Under the pieces are notes generated by a model, which worked only from the letters and a program-made list of their open reading frames with translations, was not told where the DNA came from and did no database searches. From Clostridia bacterium (GTDB taxonomy: Bacteria; Bacillota; Clostridia; Oscillospirales; CAG-272), in contig JAFQDF010000041.1 in the NCBI GenBank assembly GCA_017416185.1, forward strand, positions 1-60,692: a DNA stretch of 60,692 bases, read 5' to 3'. Positions 32,822 to 41,257 of the stretch are shown here, piece by piece (position 1 is the stretch's first letter; each line of letters starts with the position of its first letter). The position numbers and the translations under genes are program-made.

Positions 32822-34120
32822 ATGTATAACTCAAGTAACATTTCAATAAATGAACAAGGACATCTTGTTTTTGCAGGACAGGACACCGTAGAGCTGGCAA
32901 AGCAGTACGGCACTCCCGCCTATATTATGGACGAGGAAAGAATAAGAGAGCGTTGCCGTATATACCGTTCTGCGATGGAAGAGCATTTCGGTGAAGGCTC
33001 TATACCTCTCTTTGCTTCAAAAGCCCTTTCTGTCAAGAGAATTTACGAGATAATGGCTGAGGAAGGAATGGGAATCGACATCGTTTCCTCAGGCGAGCTT
33101 TATACGGCTCTCAAAGCAGGCTTTGACCTGTCAAAGGCTTATTTTCACGGCAACAATAAGACCGATTTTGATATCAAATACGGTATTGAGAACGGTATAG
33201 GGCACTTTGTTTGTGACAACGCGGACGAGCTTCGTGCAATCAATGAGATTGCAGGAGCTAACCGTATAAAGCAGCATATTCTCCTTCGTATAACCCCCGG
33301 TATCGACCCCCATACCCTTGCGGCGATAAATACAGGTAAAGTGGACTCCAAGTTCGGTGCGGCAATCGAAACAGGACAGGCGGACGAGCTTGTGGCTCTT
33401 GCCCTTTCTCTTGAAAATATTGCTCTCGACGGCTATCACTGTCATATAGGTTCACAGATATTTGAGTATGAACCCTTCGTGGATGCCGCAACCATTATGC
33501 TGACCTTTATGCGTGATATGAAGGTGAAGTACGGCTTTGAGGCGCAGATTATGAACCTCGGCGGCGGTATGGGTGTTAAATACGTCAACTCCGATCCCGA
33601 AATAAACTACGCATCAAATATTGCGGGTATCGCTACCCTCTGCAAGAAGATATGCCGTGATCTCGGCTTGAATCAACCTAAGTTCTTACTTGAGCCCGGC
33701 AGAAGCATCGTGGCAGACTCGGGTATTACCCTATACACCGTCGGCGGTGTCAAGGAGATCCCCGGCTTTAAGAACTACGTTTCTATTGACGGCGGTATGC
33801 CTGATAATCCCAGATATGCGCTGTATCAGTCAAGATACGATGCGGTTGTGGCAAACAAGGCTTCCCTGCCCGCAGATTACGAATGTACCCTTGCAGGTCG
33901 ATGCTGCGAAAGTGGTGACCTTATCGGTGAAGGTATGATGCTATGTAAGCCTGTACGCGGTGACACCGTTGCGGTGTTCGTTACAGGCGCGTATAACTAC
34001 GCTATGGCATCCCACTATAACAGGATTCCTAAGGCTCCCATAGTTATGGTTAACAAGAACGGCTCGTATATCGCCGTTAAGCGTGAGACCTTTGAGGATC
34101 TGTGTAAGAATGAGATTTAA
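32822..34120 (+). CDS. lysA: Diaminopimelate decarboxylase
   Basis: LysA is the PLP enzyme that decarboxylates meso-DAP to lysine. The 432-residue fold-III protein has the PLP Lys67 (FASKALSV), the GGGMG phosphate-binding loop and the active-site CESGD. AAGGA precedes the ATG. It completes a lysine-regulated dapA-dapB-lysA operon; the middle steps (dapL or dapDEF) must be elsewhere. Confidence 0.96.
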   Translation: MYNSSNISINEQGHLVFAGQDTVELAKQYGTPAYIMDEERIRERCRIYRSAMEEHFGEGSIPLFASKALSVKRIYEIMAEEGMGIDIVSSGELYTALKAGFDLSKAYFHGNNKTDFDIKYGIENGIGHFVCDNADELRAINEIAGANRIKQHILLRITPGIDPHTLAAINTGKVDSKFGAAIETGQADELVALALSLENIALDGYHCHIGSQIFEYEPFVDAATIMLTFMRDMKVKYGFEAQIMNLGGGMGVKYVNSDPEINYASNIAGIATLCKKICRDLGLNQPKFLLEPGRSIVADSGITLYTVGGVKEIPGFKNYVSIDGGMPDNPRYALYQSRYDAVVANKASLPADYECTLAGRCCESGDLIGEGMMLCKPVRGDTVAVFVTGAYNYAMASHYNRIPKAPIVMVNKNGSYIAVKRETFEDLCKNEI

Positions 34121-34142
34121 GCCTGTCATAGACAGGCTTAAA
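34116..34142 (+). terminator. Hairpin after lysA
   Basis: TTTAAGCCTGTC-ATA-GACAGGCTTAAA, overlapping the lysA stop. It lacks a proper T run, so readthrough into 34164 is possible. Confidence 0.6.
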
Positions 34143-34163
34143 ATAACTCTATCAGGGTGAAAT

Positions 34164-35351
34164 ATGAAATTTCCAAAATTAAAAAATGCAGGATTATGCA
34201 GACTGACACCTTATGTAGTGGTTATCACTCCATTTATCCTTGTTGGTGTTTTATTATGGTCCTTTGATTTCATTCCTCCTGCGGTTGCAGGCTTTGGATG
34301 TATTGGGCTTGTGGCGTTATTATTGCTGGTTATCTTCAAGAACTTCATAGTCCTTATGGCTATGGACTTTGCTTTTTCGGATATATACAGCAATCAAAGG
34401 GCAAGGAAATCCTTTCCTATCAACACCTCCAAAGAAGCGATCAAAAGACGATTGTCCCTTTTAGGTCGGGAATATCAACCGACAAAGCTTGAACCTAAGC
34501 CTGAAATGCTGAGATACAAATGTAGTATATCCATGACGGTATACTATAAATGTATTGAACGAATGGTTGCCGTATATTCTGTAAGCTATCTTGACCGTGA
34601 AGAATACAACCGTATAATGAGAGTTGCCAAGGCTAACTTCAGAGTTCTATCGGGCAGTAAAAAGCCTTTGCTTACAGATCCTTCGCAAAAAAATGCTCCT
34701 ATATGTAAATGCGGTTTTGCTGTTATAATAGCAGACAGCGTAGATATAGGTCTGTCCGAGGAGTTATATAAGCTTGTAAGCTCGGGGAACGGTGAAGGTG
34801 AGGATAGTTGTGTTCTTCCTTGTGTTATAGACTTATACCACCGCAAGTGTGTTTTTGACAGCGAGAAGATTCCATATTGCGGATTCAGCTATGCCGCAAA
34901 GTCAAGGGTTATAAATATGATAGCCCGATACGTTTTCGGCGGCAGATTGCCAATAAAGAAAAGCAAGGACTATATTGAACCTATATATCAGGATTTTTAT
35001 GAATCAAACGAAAACACAAGTGTATGGGAGTTCTGGTCAAAAGCCTATAAGGATCTTATAGGCTCTGAAAAGGAATATAAAAAGCTGTCTGCCTCTCTGA
35101 CCCACGGACAAGTCAAGGAAAAGGATGATTTCACCTACTGTAAAGTAAACAAACGCATAGTGATGCTCTATACCGAATATAAGGACAATTCGACGGTGAC
35201 CGTAGAGGAACCCGATCTGTGGGACTATCCCAAGGTAAACAAAATATCCAAAAATCATCTGGAATTTATAAAGTCGCAGATAACCGAATATTATATAGAT
35301 TTGGGATATAAGGTCAAATTTGAGCCTTTGAATATAGAGGATTTAGAATAA
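34164..35351 (+). CDS. Unknown membrane protein with cytosolic domain
   Basis: A 395-residue protein that I do not recognise. Two adjacent membrane helices (about 15-35 LTPYVVVITPFILVGVLLW and 38-65 PAVAGFGCIGLVALLLLVIF) are followed by a mixed alpha/beta soluble domain of 320 residues containing PICKCGFAVIIAD, GEDSCVLPCVIDLY and an acidic C-terminus. AGGGTG precedes the ATG. It sits 43 bases after lysA behind a weak hairpin, so it may share the lysine transcript. No enzyme motif is visible. Confidence 0.75.
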   Translation: MKFPKLKNAGLCRLTPYVVVITPFILVGVLLWSFDFIPPAVAGFGCIGLVALLLLVIFKNFIVLMAMDFAFSDIYSNQRARKSFPINTSKEAIKRRLSLLGREYQPTKLEPKPEMLRYKCSISMTVYYKCIERMVAVYSVSYLDREEYNRIMRVAKANFRVLSGSKKPLLTDPSQKNAPICKCGFAVIIADSVDIGLSEELYKLVSSGNGEGEDSCVLPCVIDLYHRKCVFDSEKIPYCGFSYAAKSRVINMIARYVFGGRLPIKKSKDYIEPIYQDFYESNENTSVWEFWSKAYKDLIGSEKEYKKLSASLTHGQVKEKDDFTYCKVNKRIVMLYTEYKDNSTVTVEEPDLWDYPKVNKISKNHLEFIKSQITEYYIDLGYKVKFEPLNIEDLE

Positions 35352-35353
35352 CA

Positions 35354-35379
35354 AAAATCGGCGGTTATCCGCCGATTTT
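35354..35379. terminator. Bidirectional terminator between convergent genes
   Basis: AAAATCGGCGG-TTAT-CCGCCGATTTT, 11-bp perfect stem directly after the 34164 gene and before the stop of the SLH-SGNH gene on the other strand. Confidence 0.92.
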
Positions 35380-35380
35380 C

Positions 35381-36880
35381 TTATTTAAGATAACCTAATT
35401 CGTAGATCTTTTCGGAGAGCAGCTTTGATATCATATCATATCCCATCTGGTTGGGATGGAGCTGCTGGAGAGCATCAAGGAAGGTTCTGGGGATATATCC
35501 CTCTGCTACGTCCTTCTTGTCTCTACCCTTCATTTCAAGTCCGTTGTCGATAAACGCCTGTTCGGACATCATATACTCGTTTACGTCAAGATAGTGTTCG
35601 CCCCAATACTCCTCTAAAATATAGTTGTACTTAGGGATCTTAGCCATAAATCTTACCTTGGGAAGACCGATGATAACGAAGTTATCGGTACCTGCATAGT
35701 CTACCATCTTTTTCTGTATCTGACAGAGGTACTGCAGATGCGCCTCGGGATCGTCGTGCCAAGCCTGTTCCTTTGTGTTGTTGGCACCCGAACAGATAAC
35801 GAGAATGGCGTTGGAATAGTCGAAGCTCATACCGTCGGTTACGATACGGGTCTCGGAGGTGATAACCTTTTCCTCGCCTGCCTCCAGGCGCTGGAACTTA
35901 TAGCCTTCCTCCCAATCTCCGATGATATTGCCCTTAATACCGTCTATGGTTACGGGGTTAAGACCCTTGTCGCCGTTTTCATTGATGTTCTTGGTGGTGT
36001 AGCCCTCCTCTGCCCTGATGTCGATAGCCACGGGAGTCTTGTCAGCAGGGATGGTAAGGCTGTCAACGTAGATGGCAATACCGCCCTGACGGATAGCTAT
36101 AGCCTCTGCAGTATCGCCGCCGATGCCGAAGTTATATGCGGGCACGTTAAGAAGCTCTGCGGTATGCTCGGGATAGGGTGACTTGGAAATATCGTGGAAG
36201 CCCTCGATGATACCTTGGGTCAGGCTGTCGCCCCAGGCTACGAGCTTATTGTTTTCATAGGCTCTTACAGCCTTAAGAATAGTTGCAAGCTCGGCACGGG
36301 TGGCGTTACCTCGGGGGTTAAGCTCGTTCTTTGCGTTACCCTTGAATATGCCCTTGGCAACGACATACTTAAAGCCGTCAAGCGCCCAATCGTTTATTTT
36401 ATCATCATCAGCAAAAGCAGAAAGGTCAGCGGATGCGCTCACGTCCTTGCCCTTATACTCGGCATAGCCCCGCAGCAGTCTTGCAATCTGCTCACGGGTG
36501 ATAGGCTTGCCTACACCGAAGGTGTCTTCGGACAAGCCTGCAACGATACCGGTCTGTCTTGCCCACTCTACTGCGGGAGCGTACCACATATCAAGTCTTA
36601 CGTCCTTGAAGGGAGACTCTGTAACCTTATAACTTTCCTCGTCGATACCCTCCATATTGGCAAGTGTCTTTACGAACATCTCACGGTTTACCTTGAGAGA
36701 GGGACCGAAAGCGGTGGGAGACATACCGCTCATAAGACTCTTTTCAAAGCAATATTCAACTGCTCTGTAATACCAGTGATTTTCCTTTACGTCATCAAAG
36801 GGCTCTTCGGCTGATACGGTGAAACAGAATACGGATAAAAGCATTAATAATGCTAAAAGTAATGATACGATTTTTTTCAT
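35381..36880 (-). CDS. SLH-domain SGNH/GDSL-type hydrolase 1
   Basis: A 499-residue secreted wall-attached protein. The start at 36880 (MKKIVSLL) has AAGGAG upstream. A signal peptide (about 1-24), three SLH domains (about 25-205, FDDVKENHWYYRAVEYC, PFKDVRLDMWYAPAVEWA, AFADDDKINDWALDG), then an SGNH domain with block I WGDSLTQG, block II NFGIGGDTA and a GANN-type block III (VICSGANNT). A beta-rich insert of about 100 residues (from IPADKTPVAIDI) separates blocks II and III, as in the three paralogues. At block V the sequence is LQQLHPNQMGY; the Asp expected three residues before the His is Gln, so the triad is incomplete. Substrate, perhaps acylated wall polysaccharide, is unknown. Confidence 0.85.
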   Translation of the reverse strand: MKKIVSLLLALLMLLSVFCFTVSAEEPFDDVKENHWYYRAVEYCFEKSLMSGMSPTAFGPSLKVNREMFVKTLANMEGIDEESYKVTESPFKDVRLDMWYAPAVEWARQTGIVAGLSEDTFGVGKPITREQIARLLRGYAEYKGKDVSASADLSAFADDDKINDWALDGFKYVVAKGIFKGNAKNELNPRGNATRAELATILKAVRAYENNKLVAWGDSLTQGIIEGFHDISKSPYPEHTAELLNVPAYNFGIGGDTAEAIAIRQGGIAIYVDSLTIPADKTPVAIDIRAEEGYTTKNINENGDKGLNPVTIDGIKGNIIGDWEEGYKFQRLEAGEEKVITSETRIVTDGMSFDYSNAILVICSGANNTKEQAWHDDPEAHLQYLCQIQKKMVDYAGTDNFVIIGLPKVRFMAKIPKYNYILEEYWGEHYLDVNEYMMSEQAFIDNGLEMKGRDKKDVAEGYIPRTFLDALQQLHPNQMGYDMISKLLSEKIYELGYLK

Positions 36881-36897
36881 ATTATTCTCCTTGTCCA

Positions 36898-36928
36898 AAA
36901 AAGACGGCAAAACCGATGCCGTCTTTTT
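36898..36928 (-). terminator. Terminator upstream of the SLH-SGNH 1 gene
   Basis: AAAAAGACGGCA-AAACCGA-TGCCGTCTTTTT. It ends transcripts from the SIS gene after they cross the word array 36931-37116. Confidence 0.85.
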
Positions 36929-36930
36929 AT

Positions 36931-37116
36931 AGCTAAATAGTTGCTTTGCAACAGCTAAATTATGCGTTGCATAGCTAAATTTCTTTCAGAAGCTAAATTA
37001 AATCCGCCTTAGCCTGCGAAGCAGATTTAGCTACGCAGTAATTTAGCTGACCGAAGGTCAATTTAGCTCGCCATAGCCACGGCGAATTTAGCTGATAATC
37101 TGCTTAGCAGATTATC
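36931..37116. repeat. Gene-less 4+4 inverted word-palindrome array (AGCTAAAT family)
   Basis: Four AGCTAAAT words (36931, 36953, 36973, 36991) are followed by four reverse words ATTTAGCT (37025, 37041, 37061, 37086). Between words lie distinct palindromes: GTTGC-TTT-GCAAC, ATGC-GTT-GCAT, TTCT-TTC-AGAA, TAC-GCA-GTA, GACC-GAA-GGTC, CGCC-ATAGCCA-CGGCG and a long last one, GATAATCTGC...GCAGATTATC, that overlaps the stop codon of the SIS gene. The centre (36999-37024) holds about 26 bases with no gene. The layout is the same as at 30313-30881 but with another word. Confidence 0.88.
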
Positions 37117-37852
37117 AATAACCGCGCTCCTGATAGAGGTGCTCGAGCTTGAGGTTGTACTCGTCGCCGCCGGGAGTGTTGGAGGACTTAAGGATACCGG
37201 GCTTAAGACCGCGCTTGTCCATCTCCTCGATACAAGCAGCATAAACCTGCCACATAATATATACAGCAGCGATACCGGATGCAGGACCGAAGGGCATCTC
37301 GTAGCCGGGAAGCTCCATCATAGCATCACCCAGAGGTGCGCAGTTGTCGATAACGAGGTCTGCAACCTCATAAAGTCTCTTGCCACTAGTGTGAGCGGAC
37401 TTAACCTGGCTGGAGTAATCCAGAGAGGTAACTGCGATGATCTTAACGCCGTGGCTCTTGCAGGTAAGTGCAAGGTCAACAACCTGGTCGCTACGGCCGG
37501 AAACCGAACCGATAAAGAGGATGTCGCCCTCGCCTGTCATATGTGAACAACGGTAAACAAGCTCAGCCATGCCCTCCATATTGAGGTTCTTAGCCTTGAA
37601 CTCGGGAGTTACAAGACCGCCGTCCTCGGTAACGAGGTAATATCTGAGATGCTGGGGAGCGATAAGACCGCCGGAACGCTGGATCATTTCGCCGTTGATG
37701 ATGTGGCCTGTATCGTGGATAACGATATTCTTCTTAGCGCACATAGCATCAGCCATCATCTTGCCTGCTTCTCTGATCTTGTCCATCTGAGTTTCTCTGA
37801 CTGTTGCCAAAAGCTCGTCTACTTTTTTCTGATAAGCTTCAATAATGTTCAT
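37115..37852 (-). CDS. SIS-domain phosphosugar-binding protein (UPF0309-like)
   Basis: A 245-residue sugar-isomerase-fold protein. The start at 37852 (MNIIEAYQKKVDEL) has AAGGAG upstream; the in-frame ATG at 37873 does not. The SIS domain covers about 30-200: NIVIHDTGHIINGEM, the Ser-rich phosphate loop ILFIGSVSGRSDQVVDLAL, and GVKIIAVTSLDYS. It resembles stand-alone SIS proteins of the UPF0309 type, whose substrates are unknown, and lacks a CBS or HTH domain. Its stop codon lies inside the last palindrome of the AGCTAAAT array. Confidence 0.82.
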   Translation of the reverse strand: MNIIEAYQKKVDELLATVRETQMDKIREAGKMMADAMCAKKNIVIHDTGHIINGEMIQRSGGLIAPQHLRYYLVTEDGGLVTPEFKAKNLNMEGMAELVYRCSHMTGEGDILFIGSVSGRSDQVVDLALTCKSHGVKIIAVTSLDYSSQVKSAHTSGKRLYEVADLVIDNCAPLGDAMMELPGYEMPFGPASGIAAVYIMWQVYAACIEEMDKRGLKPGILKSSNTPGGDEYNLKLEHLYQERGY

Positions 37853-37918
37853 TGGTGTAAATCTCCTTAACAATGATTGAGTTCATTATACAATATATAT
37901 TTTTATTTTGCAAGCCTT

Positions 37919-39427
37919 TTATGACAAATATCCATTTTCTTTGATCATATCCGCTATCATTTTTGAAACGATATCATAGAATGTAGCCGTTCCGTGAATT
38001 GTATCTGCAAGAAGGGACGCGGGGATCTCGCCCTTTGCCATATTGTCATAGTCTGCCTGTGTGGGTGTGATACCGTTATCAAGTAAGCACTGCTCGGTCA
38101 TAAGATATGCTCTTACATCAACGAAATGCTCGCCATATGCTTCGCGAAGTACGTCATTCACACCGTCAACGTCAGGCATATAGTCCTTTGATGTAAGACC
38201 GACTATAACGTATTCATCGGTGGGATGATACTTTATCATCTCGTTTATGGTGTTCACAAGCTTGTATGCACTCTCGGAGTTATAGCGGTTATTGGAGCCT
38301 GTCCAGATAACGAGAATATCGTTCTCACGTCTGTCCTGCATTGCGGGGGTGATGATGCGTGTACGGGTATTTACCTCTACCGCCTCACCCTCGGTATTGC
38401 GTGTGAAGAAGGCTCCGTCATCGTTATGGATAACCTTGCCCTTAACGCCTGCAATGATAAATTCGTTTGAAACTCCGTCACCGAAATGTCCCAGATCCTT
38501 TGTATCTCCGTTATCAGTAACCAGTGTAACGGGTACGGGAGTTTTGTCTGCGGGAATAGTCATAGGCTCGGCATAGATCGGTATACTTCCCTGTCTGAAG
38601 CCTCCTGCCTCTGCCATCTCACCGCCGATACCGTAGTTCTGTACGGGTATCTTCAGGTACTTGCTTCTTAAGGGGTCTTTTTCGAGTCTCTGTGACATAC
38701 TGTCACCGAAGATAACTACTCTGTCCTTGCTGTCTGCTTCAACAAGACAAGCATCTGCAGCGGCAGAATCGGGAATAGGGTGAGCGTATTTGTTCTGATA
38801 GTCAAACTTATAAAGAACTACTGCAAGCTGAGCTCTTGTTGCCTTGGCATTTGGGTCAAGCTTACCGCCGTCGCCTACGAAAAGCCCTGTGGCAACACAG
38901 TATTCCATACCCTCCTTTGCCCAGCTCTGAACCTTTGCGGCATCGGTAAATACGGTGAGATCGGCTTTTTTGTCGGTGTCAAGACCCTTGTACTTTGCAT
39001 ACTGGCAGAAGAGTCTTGCCATCTGGGCGCGGGTAAGGGCGCCGTTGGGGGAGAAGGTAGTCTCGGTCATACCGCCTACTATTCCCTGCTGTCTTGCCCA
39101 TTCTACGGCAACGTAGAACCAATGCTCGGGCTTGATATCGGTAAAGGGTGTAGGCTCTTTTTTAAGCATATCGGCTGTAACACCCTCAAAGTTTGCCAGT
39201 GCCTGCACGAACATCGCTCTTGAAACCGTGGTATTAAGACCAAAGTTCACCTCGGTCATACCGTTAAGAAGATTATTTATCTTACAGTATTTGACCGCAC
39301 TGTAGTACCATGCTCCGGGCTTTGCATCAGTAAAAGGTACCTGTGGGTCATATTCTGCCGTGGCGGCGCTTATTGAAAAAGGAACAAGCATTAAGACAGT
39401 TAATAAAATACAAATAACTTTTTTCAT
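37919..39427 (-). CDS. SLH-domain SGNH/GDSL-type hydrolase 2
   Basis: A 502-residue paralogue. The start at 39427 (MKKVICILL) has AGAAAGGG upstream; the frame runs back through a TGCGGAA word repeat without a site. Signal peptide, three SLH domains (PFTDAKPGAWYYSAVKYC, PFTDIKPEHWFYVAVEWA, VFTDAAKVQSWAKEG), then the SGNH domain with block I FGDSMSQRL, block II NYGIGGEMA, the shared insert (IPADKTPVPVTL) and block III WTGSNNRY. Block V is ADTIHGTATFY, so the Asp-x-x-His pair is intact. The catalytic Ser is present, making this a likely active esterase or acylhydrolase. Confidence 0.87.
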   Translation of the reverse strand: MKKVICILLTVLMLVPFSISAATAEYDPQVPFTDAKPGAWYYSAVKYCKINNLLNGMTEVNFGLNTTVSRAMFVQALANFEGVTADMLKKEPTPFTDIKPEHWFYVAVEWARQQGIVGGMTETTFSPNGALTRAQMARLFCQYAKYKGLDTDKKADLTVFTDAAKVQSWAKEGMEYCVATGLFVGDGGKLDPNAKATRAQLAVVLYKFDYQNKYAHPIPDSAAADACLVEADSKDRVVIFGDSMSQRLEKDPLRSKYLKIPVQNYGIGGEMAEAGGFRQGSIPIYAEPMTIPADKTPVPVTLVTDNGDTKDLGHFGDGVSNEFIIAGVKGKVIHNDDGAFFTRNTEGEAVEVNTRTRIITPAMQDRRENDILVIWTGSNNRYNSESAYKLVNTINEMIKYHPTDEYVIVGLTSKDYMPDVDGVNDVLREAYGEHFVDVRAYLMTEQCLLDNGITPTQADYDNMAKGEIPASLLADTIHGTATFYDIVSKMIADMIKENGYLS

Positions 39428-39469
39428 TTCATACCCTTTCTGTTTAGCGAATAGTAAATAGAGAATAAT

Positions 39470-39490
39470 TCCGCACTCCGCATTCCGCAT
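39470..39490 (-). repeat. Solo TGCGGAA word repeat
   Basis: On the minus strand ATGCGGAATGCGGAGTGCGGAATT: three TGCGGA(R) words ending in AATTATT. They resemble the TGCAGAA words of element 1 but have no hairpin or partner arm. Located between the stop of SGNH 3 and the start of SGNH 2. Confidence 0.55.
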
Positions 39491-41139
39491 TAATTCGTTA
39501 AGTATCCGAGGTCTACTATCTTATCTGCTACGTAGCCGGCAAGAAGATCGTAGCCTGTCTGATTGAGATGAAGTTCGTCCTCTGCCTGAAGGGATGCGGG
39601 TATCCAGCCGTTTGACATAAAATATTCGTCTCTTGCATTAGGCGTAATACCAAGTTCAACAAGATGCTGAGGATCAGCAAGATAGCTTCTTACATCAAGG
39701 AATTTTTCACCAACGCCCATCTCCTCAAGATGCGCCTTGATACCTGCATTAAGCTCGGCATATGCCTTTACGTATCTCTCGCCCATAAGACCAAGCACAA
39801 CGTATTCGTCGCTCGGGCAAGCGGCTATCATAGAGTCAAGAGTTGCAAGAAGGTCGGGCAATGCCTCTGCAGGATAGATATCGTTATGACATATCCAAAG
39901 TACGGTAATATCGTCCGCACGGCTATCGGTCATACCAAAGGTCTCTACTCGGGTAAGCTCGGTAAAGGTCAACTCCTCACCCGGCTCAAGACGGGTAAAG
40001 TGATAGATATTGGAATCCTCCACCTTAGTAAGCTCGCCTAAGACACCGCCTATACGCATAGGGTTAACAGCAGAATATATATAGTTGTTGCCTATCTCGG
40101 CGGGATCGCCGTCCTCGTTCAGCACAAGGTCTATTTCAACGGGAGTCGTGTCTGCGGGAATGGTGAAGGGCATAGTCTCGCTTGCATATGCATAGAAGGG
40201 GATTCCACCCTGACGGCAGGCTATCTGCTGTCCTATCTCGCCGCCGATACCGTAGTTAAGACTCTCTACACCGAGTATTTCTCCCACTCTTTCGGGATAG
40301 GGTACCTCGGCTACATCCTCAAAGCCTGTAAAGATTCCCTGGGTTACAGAGTCGCCCCAGCAGACTATTCTGCCCTTATATTCCTCAACCACACGGCTCT
40401 GCTGTGCATCGCACTGTGTACATATCCTTGTTTCGATACCTGTATCCTCTTCGGTGGGAGCTATGGTGCACATCCACATACTCCACTGATGTTCACAGGA
40501 AGAACCGCTTAAACCGTGGAACTTCATAATAACCGTAGCAAGCTGCGCTCTGGTCGCTGTTGCAGAAGGTGTAAGCTTGTTATTGTCACCAACGAAAAGC
40601 TCTGTTCCAACACAGTATTTCATACCGTCAAGAGCCCATTCGGGTATCTTGTCAGAATCATCAAAGCCGGAAACATCTGATTCCACATCGACATTAAGAC
40701 CCTTATAAATTGCATACTGATGGAAAAGTCTTGCCATCTGTGCACGGGTAAGTGCGCCATTGGGCACAAAGGTAGTCTCGGTCATACCGCCCACAATTCC
40801 GTTCTGTCTTGCCCATTCAACGGCTAAGTAGAACCAATAGCTTTCCTTAACGTCGGTAAAGGGAGAAACCTCATCTTTCAGATCTTCGTCAGTTACACCC
40901 TCAAAGTTTGCAAGTGCCTGAACGAACATAGCTCTTGTAAGAATTACGGTAGGACCGAACTCGGTCTCGCTCATACCCTTGAGCAATCCGTTTTCATAGC
41001 AGTATGCTATAGCATTATACCACCAATGACTTTCCTTTACGTCGGTAAAGGGAGACTCGGTATCAACTGCATTTGCAGTTACGGGAATAATACCGCAAAG
41101 CATAATTACGGTAAGTAAGAAGCAAATAAGTCTTTTCAT
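39490..41139 (-). CDS. SLH-domain SGNH/GDSL-type hydrolase 3 with Cys-module linker
   Basis: A 549-residue paralogue with a signal peptide (KRLICFLLTVIMLCGIIPVTANA) and three SLH domains. It also has a Cys-containing linker (about 215-250, CEHQWSMWMCTIAP ... RICTQCDAQQ) like the repeat modules of the proteins at 63-3214 and 52197-56606. The SGNH domain has CWGDSVTQG, NYGIGGEIG, the IPADTTPVEIDL insert, block III WICHND (a canonical HND) and block V EDELHLNQTGY with Asp-x-x-His intact. AAGGAG precedes the ATG. It is the most canonical catalytic member of the four. Confidence 0.88.
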   Translation of the reverse strand: MKRLICFLLTVIMLCGIIPVTANAVDTESPFTDVKESHWWYNAIAYCYENGLLKGMSETEFGPTVILTRAMFVQALANFEGVTDEDLKDEVSPFTDVKESYWFYLAVEWARQNGIVGGMTETTFVPNGALTRAQMARLFHQYAIYKGLNVDVESDVSGFDDSDKIPEWALDGMKYCVGTELFVGDNNKLTPSATATRAQLATVIMKFHGLSGSSCEHQWSMWMCTIAPTEEDTGIETRICTQCDAQQSRVVEEYKGRIVCWGDSVTQGIFTGFEDVAEVPYPERVGEILGVESLNYGIGGEIGQQIACRQGGIPFYAYASETMPFTIPADTTPVEIDLVLNEDGDPAEIGNNYIYSAVNPMRIGGVLGELTKVEDSNIYHFTRLEPGEELTFTELTRVETFGMTDSRADDITVLWICHNDIYPAEALPDLLATLDSMIAACPSDEYVVLGLMGERYVKAYAELNAGIKAHLEEMGVGEKFLDVRSYLADPQHLVELGITPNARDEYFMSNGWIPASLQAEDELHLNQTGYDLLAGYVADKIVDLGYLTN

Positions 41140-41202
41140 TTTTGTCTCCTTATATTATTGTTCTATGATCATATTCTAACATAAAGAGATTATAAAAGCA
41201 AC

Positions 41203-41229
41203 AAAAAAAGACGGTTTCCCGTCTTTTTT
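41203..41229 (-). terminator. Terminator after SLH-SGNH 4
   Basis: AAAAAAGACGG-TTTC-CCGTCTTTTTT, with runs on both sides. Confidence 0.88.
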
Positions 41230-41257
41230 GTTTAGGATTTATTTAGTCAAGAAATTC

